A DNA stretch of 64,000 nt. It comes from Saturnia japonica. Its lineage: Eukaryota; Arthropoda; Insecta; Lepidoptera; Saturniidae. The first letter of the stretch is position 1. Each line of letters opens with the position of its first letter. Position numbers and translations under genes: made by a program. A model generated the notes under the pieces. That model ran no database searches. It had not been told where the DNA came from and saw nothing but the letters and a program-made list of their open reading frames with translations. The stretch spans positions 7,564,001-7,628,000 of the forward strand of contig CM065312.1 of the NCBI GenBank assembly GCA_033032175.1. Reading direction: 5' to 3'. Positions 22,901-34,400 of this stretch are shown here, piece by piece.

Positions 22901-25900
22901 GCGCCTGGGAAATAGTCAACCAAGCCTTCTAGGGCGTTATGAAATTCAAAAAAATTAAAAGGACCATCCATTCCACCTTGAGAAGGGAGATATGAGCTTG
23001 GAGAAGGAAGAGAGTCATAGTCAGGAGCATAAGGAGTAGCCAGTTTGTCAGCAAAACTGTCTACCCATAATGAAAGAAAGTCATAGGACTCATAAGATCC
23101 TCGAAAACGCTTGATTTGTTTCCAAATCAATGCTACAGGAGTTCTCGGGGACAAACCTACATAAAAACGAATCCAACCAAATCTTTTATTAGACGAAAGT
23201 AGTCTTCGCCCTAGAGCTGCCAGTTTTTGGTAAATCAGAAAGTTTGCCATGTACACGGACATCTCTAACCGGACTGTCCTGTTTTACGTTAATGTGGAAC
23301 GGGAAAATGATGAGTGACACTTGACACCTACCCATCCATAACGTGCACTTTATAGATGAGCATGTGTGTGTGTCCCTACAACATTCCCCTTTCTAAAAAA
23401 AAAAATATTATCAAATAATAACAGATGCTTAAATCAAAAAAAATAAAACCATGAGTAAACGTACTTAAATTAAATTAATAGTAATATGTACTATTAACAA
23501 ATGGTTCATTCAATGATATTATGAAATTTTAATGAAACTGTCCACTCTTGCGCACATATTGTATAACGTGTACCGCGACATCCGATACCTTAAGCTTCGC
23601 TAGATGTATACCGAGTGCGCAGCGGTTGAGGTACCGGCAGCGGCGGCGGGCTGTTGCTGTACAGTCTGGACCCGCACCGCAGGTGCGTTAGTATTGGCCG
23701 AGATAATTTCCCGGCGAAGCCAACTTTTGACGCGGCGGTGCCATAGTAATCGTATGCCATATAGCACCACGCCAATTAGATCACTGCCATAACCATGAGT
23801 ACGATGCCCATTGAATTAATTTTCTGGCTCAAATCCCCAGTGTTCACTTGAGCCTGAGCCACTGCGGTGTTATCCTTAGATTGGTATCCTCCCATTATTT
23901 TATTAAAGTAACTAAAATAACCCCTTGTTACGCTTACTGACGCTATAACTAAATTTTGAATATGCAAGGCAGAGTGGACACAATACTTATTTAATATTTA
24001 TTACACAATAACTAAATGCTTACACAGTTATATCCACCTTACAGTTTCGTAATATAGTCGCAAATATTGTAATAATATTCCTATATGTACATTAACACAT
24101 TTATAGCTAAGTAAAATAATAAAACTTTATTTAATATTACATCTTAGTTCATACTATCCCTATTTAATGCAGTAACATTCCAGAATTGTAATCATAACAT
24201 TAAATTGTTATGCATTAACTTAGAATTAAACTGTATATCATAATAATATTAAATCTATATATACCTAATATCAACTTATTATAAATTTAAATCTAGTTTG
24301 CATTCGACTGTCTACTAAGTTATCGAGAAAAAAAAATGTATGTTATCTATTATATAAATTGTATAACTATATATTATAAAAAATAAAAATTAAAAAATAA
24401 CATCTAACATTAAATATAATATATTTCAGGGAATAATTAGTAATATAGTATCTACCTACCTTATATAATACGAGTATATTCACTTATGCTGGACAATACC
24501 TATAGTATAAATCTCACAGGAGATCGGATTACTCTGCCGCTCCTAGTTATATGATGCTTGTGTGACAGTTGTTGCGACGATTCCTGTAATTTCTCAGTGC
24601 TCTTGTTGTTTGGTATACTATATACTGGCGTTTCAAAATCTTTAATGACGAAAGCTGGCTTCAATCTATCTATTGAAATGCGAGCTTCGCGACCGGGTAA
24701 TTGTATTTTGAACATTTTGAACAACATTTGAACACTTCTTTCCAACACTTTAAACGGTCCGTCATAAGGAGATTTAAAGATTTATGAACTGAGTCGTCCC
24801 TAACAAATACGAACTCACAACTTTGTAATGTAGAATGAACAAATATTTTTCGCGAACCTAGTTTGTCTCTCGTTGGACGATAACTACTGATACTCTCGCG
24901 AATCTTTTCGACTATACTGTACGGATCGTTCGGGTCTCTATTCTCCGAACTGTCATAGAATTGTTCAGGTAAACGTAAAGTTTTTCCGAAGGCTAATTCT
25001 CCTGCACTAACTCCACTATCGGTTCGTATCGCGGCGCGAAGACCTAGTAAAACTGTAGGCAATTCATCTGACCAAGTAGAATTACTATCGTGTAAACGTA
25101 CCATAAGTGCTGCTTTCAGCGACCTATGCCATATTTTCACCACCCCGTTACTCTGGGGATGATAAGGGGTGGTACGAATTTTGTGAATTCCTAAGAATCT
25201 CATTAATTTTGAAAATAAATTCGACTCAAACTGTCGTCCTTGATCGCTAGTAATTCGAACAGGACAACGATACCTAACTATCCACCCTTCGTATATACAA
25301 TTTGTAACTACGTCGGCGGTAATGTCTTGCACTGGGAAAGCTTCTGGCCAACGAGTACATCTATCTACTATAGTAATTAAGTATCTTAATCCTTGTGGAG
25401 ACGTTGGTAATGGACTAACAATATCCACGTGGATAAGCTCAAAACGTTCGACCTTTTGAAATACTCCTAAGTCTGAGATGACGTGGCGGTTGACCTTTAC
25501 TCTTTAACACTGTATACAACCTTTGGCCCACCGCCCTATATCTATGTTCATGCTAGGCCAAAAATACTGTTTTGTAATCATTTTCCTCGTGGTTCGTATA
25601 CCTGGATGGCTTAAATTATGTATACTATCAAAGGCAATTTTTCTAAACTTTTCTGTTAAGTAAGGCCTAATAATATCGTTAGAAGTTTCGCAATAAATCG
25701 CTTTACAACAAATAGGTAACTTAATTCGCTTTAAATTAATGTTATTGTCACTACTTGAACTTTGTACCTGATGCGATATGTACTCATCTTTCACTTGCGC
25801 GTCAGCAAGTGCATCGTAGCCTAGTACACTCGGGCAAAAAATCGTTTCTAAACGTGATAATGTGTCGGCTACAATATTATCTTTACCGGTAATATGTTGG

Positions 25901-28900
25901 ATGTCGACAGTAAATTCGCTAATAAAAATAAGTTGTCGTGTCCTTCTAGGCGTCTCCTTATAGTCCTTACCAAATTTTGAAAAAGCGTGACATAGTGACT
26001 TATGGTCTGTATACACTGTCAGCGGTCGGACTTCAAATAATTTTCGAAAATATTTAATGGACTTGTATATAGCTAACAACTCGCGGTCATATGTAGAATA
26101 CTTTTGTTCCGTTGGTGTTAATTTCTTAGAAAAGTATCTTAGAGGCTTCCAAGAAGCATTTATTTTTTCTTGTAATAAATACCGCACCTATACAAGTATT
26201 CGATGCATCGGTCATCAATGAGAGTGGTACATTTGGTAACGGATGTGTTAAGGTTACGGCTTGCTGAAGGCTGGCCTTACATTGTAAAAATGCATTTTCT
26301 GAAATTTCTGTCCAAATGATTTTGCTTTTATCATTTTTCTTAGCGTTTACCAAATACCTATTTAGTTCGCACTGATAGGAAGCTAAATTGGGTAGATGAG
26401 GCCTATAAAAATTTAACATTCCCAAAAATTGTCTTAAATTGGCAACTGTCTCTGGCTTAGGGAATTTTATTATCGCCTCTACTTTTTCATTAAGCGGTCT
26501 AATACCGTCTACACTTACCTCGTGACCTAAGAATTCTATGTGCGACTGTCCAAAACAACACTTACTTAAGTTGATAGTAATACCATACACATTGAATCGC
26601 TCGAATATCGACCTTAAATGTTCTCTATGTAGAGTCTCATTTTCACTTGCAATAATGACGTCATCTAAATAATTAAATAAGAAATTGAAGCCTTGTAAAA
26701 CAGTGTTATTCATAAAACGCTGGAATGTTTGCGCTGCATTTCTCAAACCGAATGTCATGCGGGGAAACTCAAAAAATCTAAACGGGGTTATAATCGCAGT
26801 TTTCTCAATATCATTTGGTGCGACTGGGATACAATGATAAGCTCTATTAATATCTAATTGTGAAAAAATATTTTTATTAGCCAATATATAAGTAAATTCG
26901 TGTAATCTAGGTATTGGATCTCTGTCTGGCTTCGTTATTGCGTTTAATTGTCGATAATCACCGCACGGTCTTAACTCGCCATTTTTCTTAGGAACTACGT
27001 GCAGTGGACTAGCCCATGCGCTTTTAGAAGGCCTACAGATACCCAATTCTTGTATGATTCTAAATTCTTCTTTAACTTTTTTATATCTGTCTGGTGGTAA
27101 TGGTCTAGCGCGTGCGTAAACGGGGGGACCCGTTGTCTCAATATAGTGTAGCGCGTTATGTGAAGGTGTTTCCCTGAATGATACTGGTTTGGTAAGATCC
27201 GGATACATACATAACAAATCATAATATGGGTGTTTTTCGACAATGGAAGTAACAGAAGGTTGTTTGACTTTTACAATTGATGCTAACACATTCATATCTG
27301 TAACTTGATCTATGAGTTTACGTCTATGCATATCTACCAAAATTTTATGATGCGACAAAAATCTGCGCCTAGGATTGGCTGCTTAATTTTAGCTAAAATA
27401 AATTCCCAACGGTATGGCCTACGAAGTTTAAGATCTAAAATTAATGATTTTACACCGTAAGTAGGAATTTCGGTACCGTTGGCGGCATATAACTTATTGT
27501 TGGCGACAGAACTGTTATTTTCGTGTCTCGTGTTAGGTTATTATGTTATATTATTGTGTTATGATAAAATAGATTGATATGGATGATATTATAGAGAAAT
27601 GTTAGCGACTACGCTACATTATAAGTTGCATGTTATGTATTAAGTTGTATATAAATGCTTATGTATTGTGTGGTACATATATAAAAATAGAACTTATAGA
27701 ATAGATAAATGCATAGAATAAGTCAATAGAGTAAGAATGTCCAATGTTATAGAAACTTTACGAACAGAAAGCGGTGATGCCGCCCGTAAATTGCATTGTT
27801 TTTGGCTTATGTACGGAATATATACTAAATGTATATAATATGTGAATGTGTAATAGATAGGTAATACTACGACAAGGAATATTTTGACATATAACATGTA
27901 TACAAAAAAGAAATAAAAATAATAATAATAATAATAGAAGAAATATAGAGCGATTTACAGGGCGACCAAAGTGAAAACTAAAATTAAAACACGAATTAAA
28001 GCGGGGCTCTCTTTACGGTCACTCTCCGAACTACTTAAGCTCGAAGAGGCGCCGTATGGGGCACGGTACAATTCAACGAGTACAAGTAACAACAAGAAGA
28101 AAGCTTTGGTCGTCCTGCAAACAGCAAACAAGATTTCGACTTTCGGTCGAAATCGGTCATGCATTATTGCACCCCCGGACCCCCATCACTAACATCGCGT
28201 CCCACTGGCATCCGTACGGCGTCTACGAGACGGGCATCCGGCATAACAACAAAAACGCCCGTCCAAACCGGGGAAAGGTCCCCCCCCCCCTCACGCAGAT
28301 GGGAAGTGACGCGTACCCAACCCTTATAATCGGAACACTCAACAGATTTAAAAAGTTTTTGCTTACTGGCAATACGGATACATTCGCACCTGTATCGACG
28401 AGAAATCTCAATCCTGTATTGTTATCCATGACTGATAGGCGGCTGCAGGGTATGACGGCACAGACCTCAGCCGAAGGCTGTATCCCACCATCTAGTTTTC
28501 CGACGTTGAATCGTTGGTTTTGTCCGTTCTATATTCTTTGGGTTTCCATGCGCAGGGGGAACACATCTATGAGCTCGGTGGCGATATTTAAAATGATAGC
28601 TACAGAGCCAGTGGGGTGAATTTGGGGTACGACGTCTTAACCTTGAGGTTGATCTTGAAGATTGTCGTGAACGGCTTCCCTCTCATCGTGTCCTTGGTCA
28701 GCTACGCTCTATATTAGCTAACCTGACGCTGATCTTCGCCAACTCCGCGGAAATGCTTGCAATATCGCTGTGTAATCTTGTTGGCTCCCTGGGCTGTGTC
28801 TTGTAGGCAACTTCAGCAATTTGACTTGTGCGTGTGGCCTCGGCAACGTTCTCTGCGATTACAGCTAAGTTATTTAAATCCTTGGTTTCTGAGACGACTA

Positions 28901-31455
28901 AGACTGCGCGTACTGTCGGTGGAAGGTGTCCTTGCCATAAGACTCATAAAGTGTCATCTGGGATTTTATCTCTGGCCAGATCTCTCATCCGGTGTAGGAG
29001 TTGTGATGGCTTCTGTTCACCTAATTCCATATCACCTATAAGTTTCTCAATCTGACGAACCTTAGAATCTTCGAACAAGCTTAATAATTTCACTTTTAAT
29101 GCTTGAAATTTCCCAGCTGCCCAGCTTCGTCGCTCAATTTTTGTGGCGCAAGTATAGCTTCTACGTGGATGAACCAAACACGAGGTTGGTCCACCCAAAA
29201 TTCGGGAATACGTGACGATAGAGACATTGCCATAACTGAAGGTGGCGTGGGCGGTACATGCGAAATTTCGGTATCCATTTTATATACTTAGCACTCGCGA
29301 ACTGTGTTCAGATCGGGGTCACCAGTTTAGGCTTGAGCCCGGTTATTTAAATAAATAAAAATTCTTGTTCAATAAGTCAGTATTATTATTTCACTCAATT
29401 ACAAGTTATATAATTATTACATTAAATATCAACAAACTTAGTGCGTCTACATGGACGTCTCTAACCGGACTGTCCTGTCTTACGTTAATGTGGAACTGGA
29501 AAATGATGAGTGACACTTGACACCTACCCATCCATAACGTGCACTTTATAGATGAGTATGTGTATGTCTCCCTACAGACAGCATTGAATCGAGTAAATTT
29601 GGTGTTTCCGGTACAGACCGGTTTTGCTGTAGCGTACACTCATTAGGAAGGGAAGAGGGTTCAGTGGCAATTATAGCCTGGTGGGCCATCGAGTCATATG
29701 ACTTACCAAGAGGGCTCTAGGTCGGGGGTTTGTGTAAACGGTTTTTCTGTATGACCTAGTAGGAGTTTGAAGGGAAGGAACTTAGGAAGAGATATGGGAA
29801 ATAACTGGAGGGAAAAAGCGTTTTCTTGCTGTTTCAGCATATGATCTCTGCACCGGTGGAAACTTTAGTGCTGCCTCCTCATAGGAAATACTCTCTTGAG
29901 ACTACTAATTTAATTGATGTTTGTCTGTCCTGTTCCGGGTAGGTTCTATTAATTGAAAAATGTTTTCCAGTGCAATATAAACAAGAGGCTTTATCTTCAG
30001 ATATACTGCATTCATTATCGGTATGAGGCTGGGCATATCTAAAACATCTAGGTTTAGATGTGCACTGGGACTTTATGTGAACGAATCTACAGGTGGGATG
30101 GTGGGAAGTTGGTATGTTTCAACAGGTAGAGACATAAAAAGAGTACAAGTATTTTGGAAGGGTTTGTCCTTTAAAAGCGAGGACTACGGACTTAGTTGGT
30201 ATCCAATTAAAGATGTCAACAACAAATTTTTTTCTGTTTAATCTACGTACCTTTAAGACAGGCTCACAGTCATCAGGCAATTCTAGTGATTCAACCAGTT
30301 CATCGATTGACTACTCTACGGGGATATTTCTTATGAGATCCATTCTAGTTATATTGTAGCTTGGGATATTTACTCAATATTTATTCTGTGGTAATAGGGG
30401 GTTGTCTAGAAATTTATTAGCATCTGTTGATGATTTGAATTCGACTGAAATCCGGTTTCTATCTACTTTTTTCAGACCCCCATTACAGATGTTCTCAATT
30501 TTATTAATAGATAGGAACTGGCCGAACTTGATTGGTCGAATCGTCGTTTCTGCCGCCAGATCAGACTCGGTGCGGGAAACATGTACAATAAACGGGCCTT
30601 CGTCTAAATCGTCATAATTTTAACACCTTTCTAATATAAGCTAGGGTGCGTGTACACAGTCTGAATTGATGGAGTAGTTGTAGTCGGGTCGGTAACTACT
30701 TTTTTAATTAGATCAGAACGACTTTCAGGTTTCCATGACGTTTTGTACCTGTCTGGATTAGTTTTAACCCAGAACGGGTTACCATAGGGACGTTTACAGT
30801 TAGTTGATCCGGAGGATCTGGAGGATCAGGGGGTCTCCTGTCCATTGTTAGAGCAACAAAGTGCAGCTAACAATGGACAGAATCTAGGAGTTAAATAAAC
30901 TACTTACGGCTTAAAAACACCATCAAAAAGACAAAACAGCTTAGCTATGTTGAAAACAAGCCAAAATATCACTATTGAAATGGCCAATCCCACTAATATG
31001 TGTATCATTTAACATCTCTGACAGCAGAATCATATATCAGTTTTAAAGTCTTCCTGTGCTTAAATCATAGCAATCAAAAAGTTGTCCTATACCAATTTAA
31101 TACATTTTGTTACTGATTACCTATCATTAAACTTCTTATCACTATTGCAAACAATTAGCCAGTTATGGTACAATTTTAATATTGAATAGTAGTTTTGATA
31201 ACCACTGCTGTTAATTGCTAATATAGCAATGAGCATAAAAACATGTTTTGACAAACAGACAGCTTAACATATAAGTAGACATATATCACAAATAAATATA
31301 ACATCATAGGTTAGTATCATTATTAAATAAGTTTCATGTACATAGTTTTCTTATTAGAAGTCCAAATTAACACTCCTAAATCCCAATTCTCTGAATTAAA
31401 TTTTATAGTATATTTCTCACAGTAAAATAGCTAAAATATATCTATATCTAATATG

Positions 31456-31493
<38 letters not shown>

Positions 31494-34400
31494 AATTATT
31501 TTATTAATCATCTAATAAATAACACACTGCCTTTTTGTAATACTTGGCTTTTTTACTTGATTTTGCATGCATTTGTGTATCTCTTTAGAGAATTTGATTG
31601 ATTGGTTGAACGTGCTATTCTCAGGAACTACTGGTTCGAATGGAAAAAAAAGCTTTGGATAGCCCACTTATCCAGGAAGACGGCTATATATCATCACGCT
31701 ACAACCAATAGGAGCGGAGCATCAATGAAAAATGTTGCTTAAATGGGGAAATTTATTCCTTTTTAGAGCTTCCACTGCGTGCGCTGCGTGAATTGTTAAA
31801 GTTACGCAACAATCGTGTGTGACGGAATTGTTTCTCTAAAAAAGTTATAAAAAAATGTCCGCGATAGCATATGTCTGTCTATCTTTTAAGGTTTACTCAA
31901 TATACCTTTTTTATGGTAATACAATTTGTTCTAAAATAATGAATTATTTGCGACGGTATTTTTAAATACGTGATATTAATCCTTATCAAAATAAATACGT
32001 TATTCGTCTGAAGTATTTAATTTTGTACAAAATTGCCCTTTACAGTAATTGATTTAAATGACTATCTTAGGAGATATCACAAAAATAACTCGGCAGCAAA
32101 ATAATGATCAAGTACCCGAGTGCATTTTATTATGCAGAATGATGTGGGAGGCGGGCGGCACCTATGATACAGTGTCTACGACCCAAACTCTCTAACCTTT
32201 TCTCTCTCTCTCTGTTTTATATGACGCAGATGAAGTTGCGCGGGTACTTGATAAAATTGAGTTTATTAATTACATAGTTTTTAGGGTTTCCTACCTCAAA
32301 AGGAAATAAGGAACCCTTATAGGATCCCTTCGTTGTCTGTCTGTCTGTCTGTCAAGACCCTTTTTCTCAGGATCAAGTGGGGAGGTATCATGTTGAAATT
32401 AATATAAAAAACTCAGGATTGCGGTTCCTTGGATTTGTGAAAAAATCAAACTTCTAAGTCACAATCAAAGATATGACCGTTTATGCTGTTTATTTTAACA
32501 CTCGCAAAGGGAATCAAAACCTATAAGGTACTTCCCAGTTTCCGTTGATCTAGAATCATGAAATTTGGCAAGAAGTAGTGTCTACACAAGTATAGAAAAA
32601 AATTCAAAAAATATAGTTGTTAGATTTTGCCATTTTTTTTTTAAATTATAAATTAATGGCAGTTGGTAAAATGACCGCTGCACATATCGATGTATGGGGA
32701 CAACAGTTTTCCGACGGCAAAATTAAGTTTGTCCTTCAATTTAGTTAATCTTTTCGTTAGAATTGTTTGGTGCTTCTTCAGTAATGTTAGTCAGCTGTAA
32801 AATTACAGAACCCTCGGTATGCAAGTCCGACTCGCACTTGACTGGTTTTTTTTCTTGTTTTATCACTAGCCAAGTATCTATTTTCTGCTTTTTTGTTAGA
32901 AATATTGCACTGCAAAAACAATGCAATTATACTTTTACCTTGTCCAAAGAAGTTTTAATTCAAAACAATTGTACAGTAAAAGCTCCTTATTCGCGTTTTT
33001 ACTATTGCGACCCAGTTCATATATTCGCGGCTAAAGATTTCTTTATTCGCCGATCTAATAGGTACATTGGCTGCTTTGACTGCAAACATAGCCGAAATTT
33101 CGAATGGAATAGAATGAGATGGTTTCGAACAGATAGAATCAAGTGACATTCAGAAGTGGCTTGAATCGCAAGATGAAGATTTGACTGAAACTGACTTGGA
33201 GGAAATGTTAAATTCACAGCCCATTGAAGAAGAAGCTTCAAGAAGCACTGGAAACGTGAAATTTAATTTGAAAAATCTTTGTGAAGGTTTAAGAATGGTA
33301 AATGAGCTTTGTGATTTTTTTATGAAAATTGATCTGTCTATGGAACGAAGTCTTATTTTTAAGAGGCAAATTGCTAATGCCACTGCTGAATATCAGTCTG
33401 AATTGAAGGAGCTTTTAAAAACTGCGAAGCAAGAAATATTACATAATTCTTTAAACCATTGCCTAAGCCGAAGATAATAATTAATCAATATAGTGAAAAA
33501 CTTCAATTAAATTCATTTTTTGATATACTTGTTTTTTATTTTGTCACCTAGGAACGTATCTCCTACAATCCCATATAAATTACCATTCCTTATTCACGGT
33601 TCTGTATTCGCGGCATATTTACGGAACGTATACCTCGCGAACAAAGAGCTTTTACTGTATAAAATAATTAATAATGGTACATCGCATTCCTCCATGTAAA
33701 TTACCTTAGGTAATATAAAATAACTCACTAATTGGTATTTTGTTATTGTATTTACAGTAAATCTTGCAGTGGATGCTATCATGAATATAACATCAGGTTC
33801 TGATAATAGCAGTAGCTCTAATCAAGAATCTGCTTCTAATATTGTGGCTAAATCATCATATGCAGCAACTGCATTAAAACCATCAAATATAGTAGGCGAA
33901 ATTTCTCAAATGAAACATGTTACACATAATCAGGGAATAAAGAATGTGCCTACTCCAAATAGACTTTACTTTTGGACTGATAAGGTACGCGAAATAATAG
34001 AACAACACAAAAAGTGTATCAGGATTATGATAATCATGAGAGGAGCACCAGGCAGTGGCAAAACTAGTTTAGCCAGAGATGTTGTGGAAGAGACAGTAGG
34101 ATCAGGTAGTATTCATTATAATAATCACGTTTTTAGTGCTGATGATTACTTTATGGTCAAAGGTAAATACTTATTTGATAAATATAGATTATCAGAAGCA
34201 CATACATGGAATCAAAATCGAGTTAAGATAGCTACAAGAAAGGGACTAAGTCCAATTATTGTGGACAACACAAATATCGAGTTATGGGAAATGGAACCAT
34301 ATGTAAGATATGGTGTCAAACAAGGTTATGTTATTGAGGTGTTAGAACCGTGTACACCTTGGGCTTGGACTACAAATGGACTTTATAAAAGAAATATACA

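Larger units (their letters stand above)
23251..29576 (-). mobile_element. Ty3/Gypsy LTR retrotransposon, Mag-like, degenerate
   Basis: The element is minus-strand with the order 5' LTR (29576-29325), primer-binding site, gag, protease, RT-RNase H, integrase, extra small ORF, polypurine tract and truncated 3' LTR (23380-23251). The compared LTR segments of about 130 bp differ at about seven positions by eye, so insertion is fairly old. A Mag-like lineage is suggested by the degenerate gag zinc finger (CSYHF...HRC) and separate frames, with moderate certainty. It is damaged by frameshifts, a stop at 25504-25506, an unrelated insertion in the protease region and loss of about 120 bp of the 3' LTR. 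It sits between two parts of the I-type LINE. Confidence 0.85.
16923..33757 (+). other. N4BP2-like intron 1, 16.8 kb, transposon-filled
   Basis: It begins GTAAGT and ends TTATTGTATTTACAG. It contains, in order, a DDE-transposase remnant, a dispersed repeat, an I-type LINE split by a Gypsy element, a TA microsatellite, two dispersed repeats and a pogo-derived element; each is listed separately. The remaining gaps at 16923-18009, 18501-20027 and 30890-31450 are A+T-rich and show no gene. Confidence 0.82.

Noticed and set aside
28056..28619. 187-codon plus-strand frame over the Gypsy protease region
   Set aside because: It overlaps antisense the known gag/protease reading and the unidentified insertion, and shows no domain of its own.
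31451..31491. Alternating TA run as a possible regulatory hairpin
   Set aside because: A simple microsatellite explains it; no flanking conserved sequence.
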